Below are positions 43,859 to 54,787 of a DNA stretch of 64,000 nucleotides, one piece after another. Under the pieces are notes generated by a model that saw nothing but the letters and a program-made list of their open reading frames with translations, ran no database searches and was not told the origin of the DNA. Within the stretch, counting starts at the first letter, position 1. Each line of letters starts with the position of its first letter. Both the position numbers and the translations under genes were made by a program. The stretch is taken from positions 153,598 through 217,597 of the forward strand of contig CAJUFX010000002.1 of the NCBI GenBank assembly GCA_910586395.1. The letters run 5' to 3'. The stretch comes from an uncultured Bacteroidales bacterium (lineage in GTDB: Bacteria; Bacteroidota; Bacteroidia; Bacteroidales; P3).

Positions 43859-46800
43859 ATGAAATTCATCACATCAACACATTTGAAACAATGGGCTGAT
43901 ACAAAGGAATGTCAGTCTCTCTTGCCAGAATTGATAAGGCGACTTATCTGTGCTTCTGTGAAGCAGTTGGATAGGCTGTCTTTCCCCAGTGGGGATGCTG
44001 TGCATATGCCTGGATGGGATGGAGTCGTTTCGTGCCAGGAAACGATAGATTTGGTTCCAGAGGGTGAATCTCTTTGGGAGTGTGGAGTCAATAAGGACAT
44101 TCAGACTAAAGCGAGCGATGATATAACAAAGCGAGTAGCAAACCCTCTTGGTCATATTAAATCGGACTCCACATTTGTCTTTGTCACGCCTCGGGAATGG
44201 GCTGGGGCAGATGCATGGGTTCATGCCAATCAAAACGGTTGGAAGAAGTTAGTGGTTTATACGGCTGTAGAACTTGAGGTTTGGATTGAAAAATGTCCCG
44301 CTGTCGGATTGTGGTTGGCAGACAAATTGAATGTTCTGAATGCAGGAGGGTATCAGTTGCCTGATGCATTTTGGATCCAGTGGGCTTCAGGAGATAAGTA
44401 TACTCTGCCATATCAGATAGTAACTGCAGGAAGAAATCAAGTCATTGACAGGGTATTAAAAGCATGCTCTAATCCTTCTGTCCTTGAAGTTGAAGCATTG
44501 ACGCAATCAGAAACTGTTGCATTTGTGTTAGCGTCAATTGTAACTTGTAACGATGCCGATAAGCTATGGTCAAAGACAATCGTTGTAACTGACAAAAATG
44601 CTTTCGATGATTTAGTCTCTCACTATGAGAATTTGATTATTGTCACCACCTTGAGAGGCAATATGTCTTATGCATTATCGCATAAGCATACAGTAATCTG
44701 TGCTGTAACACCAGAGGATCAAGTGTCCACTGCGGAGAAGTTGCCAAGGGTAGAACGAGAAGGCTTTGTTAAGGCTATTGAGGATTGTGGCTTTGATTCC
44801 GTCCAAGCAAGAAAGATTGCAACCGATACGACGAGAGATGTAAATGTCCTGAGGCGGCGACTAAAGATAGATAAGCTAAAGCCGGAATGGGCGAATGGCG
44901 ATGGAATATCAGCCTTGTTGCCAATAATCCTGTTGGGGCAATGGGACGAGAATGTGTCTGGAGATTTGGAACTTGTTGAGAAATTATTTGGAAAAACCTA
45001 TTCGGATTATACTAAGATATTACAGCGTTTCAGATTAATGTCTGATTCTCCGATAGTACGTGTCGGATCAGTTTGGCGATTGAAATCACCAATGGATACA
45101 ATGTCATACGCCTCGGATTATCTAACAGATGGCGATTTGATAAAACTAAAAGAAATATGCGGTTTATTGATTGCTGACGATGATCCTGAAGCGGAGGAAA
45201 AGGTTATTTCGGATGCATGGAAAATGTGGCAGTTCAAGCAACAGTTTTCTTCTAATATCAAAAAGGGGACATATCAATCTTTGATATTACTATCGTTGAT
45301 AAATGATGAGAGTGATAGTAGAAATACATGGGTTGATGGTTTGGTGCGAGAGCTGCTGAATGGCTGGACGCTACAGAGGTTTTTGTCCAATAGAATGTAT
45401 TTTCCTCTTTTGGCGGAGGCTTCACCTGAAGTTTTTTTGGATTTCCTCGAAAAGGTAGGAAAAGATATTTACGATGTTGTATTCACTCCTCAAAAGTCCA
45501 GTGTAGGCTTAACTGATTGGAATATCTATTACACTGAGATTCTCTTCGCACTTGAGATGCTGGCTTGGGAGGAAGACTATATTTATAGGGCCACCTCTCT
45601 ACTGTTGCGTTTTTCTACATATAAGAATGAGAGTAATTATATTAACAAGCCGGTAAATTCGCTTGCGGAGATTTATCGTTTCCAGTTGCCGCAGACATTC
45701 GCCACGTTTGAGAATAAGATTAAAGTGCTGACATCTCTGTCTGTATCTTTTAAATCTCAGATTTCAGAATTATGTTTCAGGATGTTAGATAGTTTAGGTC
45801 CCGGGACATTCTCTCAGACACAATTTTATAAGTGGCGACATTTTAGTGACATTTCTTCTCCTAAATATGTATCAGTATCAGTCAACAATGTGGAAACAGT
45901 AGCCAATTTGTTATTGAACTGTATAACTTTCTCTGAGGCTGATATATGTAAGCTTTTGAAATTATCGACTCATAAATGGATGAGTTGTTGCAGAACAGAT
46001 ATTCTTGATGCAATTACCGAGAGAAAAGATACTTTTTATGCAAGTGACGTAGTAGAGCATGCTCTCCGTGACGAACTGACTCGTCATTTGTCAATTCCTG
46101 AAGCCGCGTGGGCTTTGTCAGAAAAAGAACTTGAACCATATAAAAAGTTGCTTTTTGACATTGAACCCAAGGATGTTGTTATGAAATATCGATGGATGTT
46201 CGAGGATATGTTCTTACGTCTGCCTCAAAAAAGAGAGATGGGCCTTGAAGAATATCGTATGAAACAAGAGGTTAGGAACAAGTCTGTTAAAGAAATCCTT
46301 TCAGAAAGAGGACGAAAAGGTCTATGGGAGTTGATTAGTGTTGTAAAATGTCCGAGATCTGTAGTAAACAGCATGATACAACTATATGGTGAAGGCTTGT
46401 TACAGGATGTATGTAAAAAGTTTGGTGAGAATATAGTTGACCTTAATTTCCTTCAGACTTTCTTTCAGAAGGGTGAAGATGACTATGCGCGGATCGTGGA
46501 TAGTGTAAGAGTATATGGCAATACTTGCTTGTCTGTATGCCTATATGCTCCAGGGTACAATGACAGACTTGCCACCATTGCGAATGGCTGCGGAGAGAAA
46601 ATAGAAACTCTCTACTGGCAAAATATTAGTGTAGCATATGTTAAAACTCCTAACCCCACACAAATAATTGACAAACTTGTTTGGGTAAACCGCTTCGACG
46701 AGGCGTTAGAACTGATATACCATAACAAAAATTCTGCTCAGATACCCGATATTATCAAAGTCAATGTCATCAAAGGTCTTATATTTAGTGGCCAGAGAGA

Positions 46801-47554
46801 CTTTACCCCGCATATAGATTGGTTTTACATAGATAATGTGGTAGAAGATTTGGATAAATCAGAAGATCCAGAGATTATTCAAGTATTGGTTCAAATTGAA
46901 TTTTTTGCTTATCAGGCTTTAGAACATCGTAGAAACATAAACGAACTGCGTATTATCAAAGAACTGATGAGCAAACCTGAATTGCTTATAGAGTTGATGG
47001 TGATGGCATATAAATCTGATGATGGGCACGAAGAGGAAGAAAGGAGCGAATTGGATCAGAATAATAGGAAGGTAATGGCACAATGTGCATTTCAAATCTT
47101 GTATAATTTATCGTGCTGTCCAGGCGTTGATAATCATGGGAATGTGAATCCAGACGTGCTTCGTACATACCTATATCGCTTGTATGAATTATCTTTAGAG
47201 TACCATCGATCGCAAGTAGTCGATATGGTGGTAGGCAGTCTATTGGGTAACCTTCCAAGGAATGAATCCTACCCGCAGACCATTCTTGGGGAAATAGTAG
47301 AAGACCTAAATAGTGATTCGGTTGATGAGTATATTAAGATGAGGATTTTTAATAGCCGAGGTGTTACAGTACGAGCTTTTACAGAAGGTGGTGATCAGGA
47401 AAGGTCGTTGGCAGCATTGTTCAAAGGTTATCATGACAAGGTTAAGTTTACGTATCCGAGACTTGCCAAAATCTTCGACAAACTGATGCGTGAGTATGAA
47501 TGCTATGCCAATCAAGAAGACTGCGTGGCGCAATTGGATGATTTGGAATATTAG
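43859..47554 (+). CDS. Unrecognised 1231-aa protein: nuclease-like N-terminus, STAND-like middle, helical C-terminus
   Basis: I do not recognise the family. Residues about 1-165 have a pattern suggesting a restriction-endonuclease-type fold: LPELIRRLICASV, MPGWDGVV (Asp54), then VPEGESLWECGVNKD (Glu74, Lys79) and KASDDITKRV. D-x(19)-E with Lys nearby fits PD-(D/E)XK-like sites, but no canonical ExK is present. Residues about 185-420 look like a STAND-type ATPase core (LEVEALTQSETVAFVLASIV, IVVTDKNAFDDL, LIIVTTL) without a visible Walker A. The remainder is alpha-helical. It follows the DpnII operon by 113 bp on the same strand and has similarly AT-rich codons. The location and layout suggest a defence effector or sensor. 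This is inference. Confidence 0.7.
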   Translation: MKFITSTHLKQWADTKECQSLLPELIRRLICASVKQLDRLSFPSGDAVHMPGWDGVVSCQETIDLVPEGESLWECGVNKDIQTKASDDITKRVANPLGHIKSDSTFVFVTPREWAGADAWVHANQNGWKKLVVYTAVELEVWIEKCPAVGLWLADKLNVLNAGGYQLPDAFWIQWASGDKYTLPYQIVTAGRNQVIDRVLKACSNPSVLEVEALTQSETVAFVLASIVTCNDADKLWSKTIVVTDKNAFDDLVSHYENLIIVTTLRGNMSYALSHKHTVICAVTPEDQVSTAEKLPRVEREGFVKAIEDCGFDSVQARKIATDTTRDVNVLRRRLKIDKLKPEWANGDGISALLPIILLGQWDENVSGDLELVEKLFGKTYSDYTKILQRFRLMSDSPIVRVGSVWRLKSPMDTMSYASDYLTDGDLIKLKEICGLLIADDDPEAEEKVISDAWKMWQFKQQFSSNIKKGTYQSLILLSLINDESDSRNTWVDGLVRELLNGWTLQRFLSNRMYFPLLAEASPEVFLDFLEKVGKDIYDVVFTPQKSSVGLTDWNIYYTEILFALEMLAWEEDYIYRATSLLLRFSTYKNESNYINKPVNSLAEIYRFQLPQTFATFENKIKVLTSLSVSFKSQISELCFRMLDSLGPGTFSQTQFYKWRHFSDISSPKYVSVSVNNVETVANLLLNCITFSEADICKLLKLSTHKWMSCCRTDILDAITERKDTFYASDVVEHALRDELTRHLSIPEAAWALSEKELEPYKKLLFDIEPKDVVMKYRWMFEDMFLRLPQKREMGLEEYRMKQEVRNKSVKEILSERGRKGLWELISVVKCPRSVVNSMIQLYGEGLLQDVCKKFGENIVDLNFLQTFFQKGEDDYARIVDSVRVYGNTCLSVCLYAPGYNDRLATIANGCGEKIETLYWQNISVAYVKTPNPTQIIDKLVWVNRFDEALELIYHNKNSAQIPDIIKVNVIKGLIFSGQRDFTPHIDWFYIDNVVEDLDKSEDPEIIQVLVQIEFFAYQALEHRRNINELRIIKELMSKPELLIELMVMAYKSDDGHEEEERSELDQNNRKVMAQCAFQILYNLSCCPGVDNHGNVNPDVLRTYLYRLYELSLEYHRSQVVDMVVGSLLGNLPRNESYPQTILGEIVEDLNSDSVDEYIKMRIFNSRGVTVRAFTEGGDQERSLAALFKGYHDKVKFTYPRLAKIFDKLMREYECYANQEDCVAQLDDLEY

Positions 47555-47824
47555 AAATTGAGGAATGGTGTTATAATACGGAAGTAGTTTGAGGCGTATA
47601 ATCGTAGATATTCCCCCTAAACAAGTAAAGTTATGCCTTGAAACAGTATCGAAAATCTCTTTATGAGAGTTTCAGATTCTAAAGGGAAGGCCAAAGTTAT
47701 GCCTATAGAGTCGGTATCTGAATAGTAATGCTTCTCAAAAGAAGGATTTTTTGAAAATTAAAACGAGTTTACTTCTCATAAAAATCCAAGAATATAAAAC
47801 GACTATAGGGAAGTCAATCTTACT
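47555..47824. other. Intergenic segment with no recognised feature
   Basis: 270 bp between the 1231-aa gene and the DUF4143 remnant. It is AT-rich, with no ORF or clear terminator. It probably marks the right part of the accessory island. Confidence 0.4.
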
Positions 47825-48190
47825 TTATCTGACCGCACTTAAATCAATGTCGAGAATGATGAGGTTTTCAAGCTGCTCTTTAACTAAGAGTCCCATGTAG
47901 AGCGAAATGGTGAGTACTTCTCCCTCATGTCCGACATTGTACTGTCCGAGTTTAATGGCGTTGTAAACATGATAGACGTTCTTGTTCTTAAGGATGGTCT
48001 TCATGCTTTTGGCCTTGCCGGTCCCTGATTTGACTTCAAGAACGACGCATTCTCCGTGGCGCCTTACCAAGAAGTCTGCCTCCAGGCCGCTGTCTTTATG
48101 GAAATAGTGCAGCGGTTGACCCGATTTACATAGGAAGTCCGCCATGAGATTTTCGAAAATGCACTTTTTCAATCGAATAAGTGTATATCG
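47825..48190 (-). pseudogene. C-terminal remnant of a DUF4143 AAA ATPase
   Basis: The frame (RYTLIRLKKCIFENLMADFL onward) matches the end of DUF4143 proteins: CIFENLMADFL, EADFLVRRHGECVVLEVKSG and a final short domain, all C-terminal nuclease-like features. There is no ATG. The frame is closed by a stop at 48193 and the ATPase part (about 270 residues) is missing. Break point and repeat array coincide at 48161-48190. An intact relative of this family lies at 58215-59369. Confidence 0.75.
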
Positions 48191-48284
48191 TTACACTTTT
48201 TGGAACGAATAAACGAGTTTTGTTACACTTTTTTCCAACGAATAAATGAGACACGTTACATTTTTTCAAGCGAATGGTGTTAAG
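48161..48284. repeat. Four degenerate ~30-bp tandem repeats at the DUF4143 break
   Basis: Units start near 48161, 48190, 48221 and 48255 and share GTTACACTTTTT(N)AACGAATAA. The first overlaps the coding end of the DUF4143 remnant. The repeat may have mediated the deletion of the rest of that gene. Confidence 0.55.
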
Positions 48285-48451
48285 TTGGTATTTTGCGCGT
48301 TTTTCTTGACTTTACTCGCCGCGTTGCCGCTCATAAACGTTTCCTCTTTCATTCGCTTGTTTCTGCGCTCGACTTTCACTAACTTTACACCTTTAGGGCG
48401 TGAAGATAGGAGGCGGTTCGGCAGAAACAACAGATAATTTTTTGATTGGTA

Positions 48452-48559
48452 AATAAAGAACGCGCCTTTGCAAGGCGTTTTTCCGCTTCTGTTCCAACCA
48501 CTCAAGCAAGCTTGTTGGTTGGAACGATTCACGTAAACCACATCGTGGCGTTCTTTATT
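48452..48559. mobile_element. 108-bp nested palindromic element (possible MITE/REP-like)
   Basis: The outer arms AATAAAGAACGC (48452-48463) and GCGTTCTTTATT (48548-48559) are perfect inverted repeats. Inside lie a hairpin CGCCTTTGCAAGGCG and a palindrome GTTCCAACCA ... TGGTTGGAAC (48491-48525). This is the structure of a small non-autonomous element or a structured RNA. It is inserted between the two copies of the 45-bp module. No transposase is in the window. Confidence 0.5.
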
Positions 48560-48595
48560 CAGTTTCATCCGCTTGTCTCTGCGCTCAATTTTCAC

Positions 48596-48603
48596 TACCT
48601 TTG
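48596..48603 (+). promoter_or_regulatory. Probable -7 box of secA
   Basis: TACCTTTG, matching TAnnTTTG, 34 bp upstream of the secA start. Confidence 0.55.
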
Positions 48604-48637
48604 TAAGTTTGTTGATAGTTGAAAATATTTACGCCTT

Positions 48638-51955
<3,318 letters not shown>

Positions 51956-51992
51956 GTTTTCGGGGGATCCGACGGGCCGGATCGAAGTTTAA

Positions 51993-52039
51993 CGTCTGAC
52001 CCGACGATGAAATCCGACGGAGAAGGGTCGGGTCAGACG
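51993..52039. terminator. Long inverted repeat between secA and prfB
   Basis: CGTCTGACCCGAC (51993-52005) pairs perfectly with GTCGGGTCAGACG (52027-52039), with a 21-nt loop. It has no T-run, so it is a weak terminator candidate or another structured element. The TGACCCGAC core recurs in coding repeats at 54.7 and 56.3 kb. Confidence 0.5.
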
Positions 52040-52071
52040 TAATATTGGGGTCACACGTAATTAAAAGAATT

Positions 52072-53149
52072 ATGTACAACGAAGAGCAGATAAAGGATTT
52101 AGCGCAGCGGGTAGATGCGCTGAGGAGGTTTCTTTGACATCGAAGGCAAGGAAAAATTCGTAGCGGAAGAAGAAAAGAAAACCCAGGCGGAAGATTTTTG
52201 GAACGACCCCAAGCAGGCGCAGAAGACGCTCAAAGGCATCCGTTCGCAGAAGATGTGGATAGAGGCTTACGAAGCCATGCGGCAGGCGCAGGACGAGGTT
52301 TCGGTCATGGGCGAGTTTCTGGAGGCCGGCGAGGCCGCCGAAGCGGATGTGGACGAGGCTTTGGACAAATTCCGCGCTCAGGTCGAGGAGTTGGAGTTCA
52401 AGAAGATGCTTTCCGAGGAGGAAGACCGGTTGGGCGGCATGGTCACGATCAATTCCGGGGCGGGCGGCACCGAGTCGCAGGACTGGGCGCAGATGCTCAT
52501 GCGCATGTACATGCGCTGGGGCGAGCGCCACGGCTATAAAGTCAATGTCGTCGATTGCCAGGAGGGCGAGCAGGCCGGCATCAAGTCGGCCACGTTGGAA
52601 TTCGAGGGGGATTTCGCCTACGGTTATCTCAAAAGCGAGAACGGCGTGCACCGTCTGGTGCGGATTTCGCCTTTCGACGCGGCGGCGCGCCGCCATACGT
52701 CTTTCGCTTCGGTCTATGCCTACCCGGTCATAGACGACAACATCGAAATCGAGGTCAATCCCGCCGACATCACGTGGGAGACCTACCGTTCGAGCGGCCC
52801 CGGCGGGCAGAACGTCAATAAGGTGGAGACGGCCGTGCGTCTGCGGCACGCGCCCACGGGCATCATCATCGAATGTCAGATCACGCGCTCCCAGTTGCAG
52901 AACCGCGAGAAGGCCATGCAGATGCTTAAATCGCAGCTTTACGAAATAGAGATGCGCAAGAAGCGCGAGAAAATAGCCGAGATAGAGGGCAGCAAGAAGA
53001 AGATCGAATGGGGTTCCCAAATCCGTTCGTATGTGTTGCAGCCTTACCGCATGGTCAAGGATTTGCGTTCGAACTACGAGACCTCCGATACCCAAGGCGT
53101 ATTGGACGGCGACATAGACGAATTGATAAAGAGTGTGTTGTTATTGTAA
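52072..53149 (+). CDS. prfB: Peptide chain release factor 2 (programmed +1 frameshift)
   Basis: The gene starts at the ATG at 52072 (MYNEEQIKDLAQRVDALRRF) and meets an in-frame TGA at 52135. The sequence AGGAGG TTT CTT TGA C gives the classic RF2 autoregulatory +1 shift (CTT slides to TTT, then continues with GAC). After the shift the frame runs DIEGKEKFVAEEEKKTQAED to the stop at 53147-53149, for a protein of about 358 aa. RF2 motifs are HRLVRISPFDAAARRHTSFAS (SPF) and SSGPGGQNVNKVETAVRL (GGQ), which recognise UGA/UAA and trigger hydrolysis. RF2 shortage raises the shift rate, so the site is a feedback control. Naive ORF calling would start the gene at 52253 and lose 61 residues. Confidence 0.97.
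52121..52138 (+). promoter_or_regulatory. prfB programmed +1 frameshift signal
   Basis: Internal Shine-Dalgarno AGGAGG, 3-nt spacer TTT, slippery CTT and stop TGA followed by C. This is the conserved RF2 recoding site. It is notable that the SD-like element is kept although most genes in the window have no SD. Confidence 0.95.
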
Positions 53150-53159
53150 TAAGAAAGAA

Positions 53160-53927
53160 ATGCTGGAAAAACCGATGGCGATGCCGGAGAACGACGCCTA
53201 TGAATTGACGATCATCGTGCCGGTCTATAACGAAGAAGACAATATGGCGGCTTTGGAAGCCCGCCTTTCGGCCTATCTGCCGACCGCGCTCGTAAAGGCC
53301 TGCGTGCTGCTTGTCAACGACGGCTCCAAGGACGGCAGTCTGCGGCTCATCAAGGAAATCTGCGCGCGCAATCCGCATTTTTACTATATCTCCTTTGCGA
53401 AAAACGCGGGGTTGAGCGCGGCCATGAAAGCCGGCATAGACGTGGCCGTTTCGGATTACGTGGGCTATATGGACGCCGATTTGCAGACCGCGCCGGAGGA
53501 TTTCAATCTTTTGTTGCCGCATATCGGCGACCATGCGTTGGTCATGGGCATGCGGGCGAACCGCAAGGACTCCGGCTTCAAGAAACTGCAATCCAAGATC
53601 GCCAACGGCTTCCGCCGCGCCATGACGCACGACGGCGTCAGCGACACGGGCTGTCCGCTCAAGATCATGCGGACCGACTACGCCAAGCGCGTGCCGTTCT
53701 TTACGGGCATGCACCGTTTCCTGCCGGCCCTGATTCAATTGCAGGACGGCAAGGTCAAGGAAATCGCGGTGCGTCACTTTCCGCGTACGGCCGGCGTTTC
53801 CAAATATCATCTGTGGAACCGGCTCGTGGGACCTTTCATGGATTGTTTCGCCTACCGTTGGATGAAGAAACGCTATATCCGTTACGAGATAGCGGAGAAC
53901 AATTTCGGCGGGGGAATCGGAAAATAA
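53160..53927 (+). CDS. GT2-family glycosyltransferase (ArnC/DPM1-like)
   Basis: 255 aa from the ATG at 53160, 10 bp after prfB. GT-A fold signatures: YELTIIVPVYNEEDNMAALE, VLLVNDGSKDGSLRLIKEI, FAKNAGLSAAMKAGIDVAVS, DYVGYMDADLQTAPED (DxD-like DAD), then VSDTGCPLKIMRTDYAKRVP and FFTGMHRFLPALIQLQDGKV. The C-terminus ends without membrane helices, so it resembles short soluble DPM1/ArnC-type enzymes that load a sugar onto polyprenyl phosphate. It heads a cluster with a LAB_N protein and a GT39 enzyme. Confidence 0.9.
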   Translation: MLEKPMAMPENDAYELTIIVPVYNEEDNMAALEARLSAYLPTALVKACVLLVNDGSKDGSLRLIKEICARNPHFYYISFAKNAGLSAAMKAGIDVAVSDYVGYMDADLQTAPEDFNLLLPHIGDHALVMGMRANRKDSGFKKLQSKIANGFRRAMTHDGVSDTGCPLKIMRTDYAKRVPFFTGMHRFLPALIQLQDGKVKEIAVRHFPRTAGVSKYHLWNRLVGPFMDCFAYRWMKKRYIRYEIAENNFGGGIGK

Positions 53928-53956
53928 TGTGGAAAAGCATTAAATAAGGAGCGGAA

Positions 53957-54781
53957 ATGCAGGTTTTGGCCGTCGATTTGAGCGCGTTGTGGGCTTCCGT
54001 CTGTACATGGTGGCAGACGGAACCGATGAAGTGGGTCTTTATTCTCGGTTTTACGGCCCAGGCGTTTTTCTCGGCCCGTCTGTTCCTGCAGTGGCTGCTG
54101 TCGGAACGCTCGCGGCAGGTGGTTTCGCCCACCATCTATTGGATTCTGAGCATCGCCGGTTCCTACCTGCTGTTTATCTATGGCTGGCTACGCGACGATT
54201 TCGCGATTATCTTCGGCCAGTTCATCTCGTATTACATTTATCTGTGGAATCTGCGCGAGAAAGGCATTTTGGGTCGGATTCCGGCCGTGTTCCGCTGGAT
54301 TCTGTCGCTGACGCCTGTGGCGGCCGTGCTGTTGGCCATCGGGAACGCGGAGGCTTTTGTCCACGACTTCTTCATGAACGAACGGATTCCGTTCTGGCTC
54401 GTGTTGTTCGGTTCGTCCGGGCAGATCGTGTTCACGTTGCGTTTCATCTACCAGTGGTTCTATTCCTACAAGCATAAGGCATCCATCCTGCCGGTCGGCT
54501 TCTGGATCATCAGCCTGATCGGGTCGGGGCTCATCGTTTCCTACGGTATTTTCCGGCGCGACCCGGTCATCATCCTCGGACAGTCGTTCGGGTTCGTAGC
54601 CTATATCCGCAATATCATGCTGGGTGCGAAGGCGGCCAAGCGGATGGAGAACGGGGAGGTGGTGCGGCCGGCGGCATCGGGTGCGGCAGAGGCGGCGTCG
54701 GGTGACCCGACGGGTGGAGTGCCGGGTGTGGCAACGGGTGACCCGACAACGCATGCGGCCTCAGAAAATTCGGCAAATTGA
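53957..54781 (+). CDS. Double LAB_N-domain membrane protein (lipid A biosynthesis N-terminal type)
   Basis: 274 aa, with at least six membrane helices arranged as two LAB_N units: FTAQAFFSARLFLQWLLSER to IIFGQFISYYIYLWNL, and SSGQIVFTLRFIYQWFYSYK to IILGQSFGFVAYIRNIML. LAB_N domains are linked to lipid A and dolichyl- or undecaprenyl-linked sugar handling. The C-terminal tail (about 50 aa) is low-complexity, with repeated GDPTG/GDPTT phrases encoded by GGTGACCCGAC copies. These are not conserved LAB_N features. It is cotranscribed between the GT2 and GT39 genes. Confidence 0.87.
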   Translation: MQVLAVDLSALWASVCTWWQTEPMKWVFILGFTAQAFFSARLFLQWLLSERSRQVVSPTIYWILSIAGSYLLFIYGWLRDDFAIIFGQFISYYIYLWNLREKGILGRIPAVFRWILSLTPVAAVLLAIGNAEAFVHDFFMNERIPFWLVLFGSSGQIVFTLRFIYQWFYSYKHKASILPVGFWIISLIGSGLIVSYGIFRRDPVIILGQSFGFVAYIRNIMLGAKAAKRMENGEVVRPAASGAAEAASGDPTGGVPGVATGDPTTHAASENSAN

Positions 54782-54787
54782 ACACGG

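Larger units (their letters stand above)
48338..48610. repeat. Direct repeat of a promoter-proximal module upstream of secA
   Basis: TTTCATTCGCTTGTTTCTGC at about 48347 and TTTCATCCGCTTGTCTCTGC at about 48563 begin two copies of a 45-bp module that both end in a -7-like box. The distal copy is decayed (TAACTTTA), while the proximal one has TACCTTTG at 48596-48603 and probably drives secA. A similar CACTATCTTTGT ending is found in the repeats at 40.9-41.1 kb. Confidence 0.6.

Noticed and set aside
48266..48595. 109-aa minus-strand ORF upstream of secA
   Set aside because: It contains two copies of an ERRxKRMK phrase that come from the duplicated 45-bp module and the palindromic element. No protein family is recognised.
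52253..53149. prfB starting at 52253
   Set aside because: The upstream frame with the canonical +1 shift site supplies the missing N-terminal helices.
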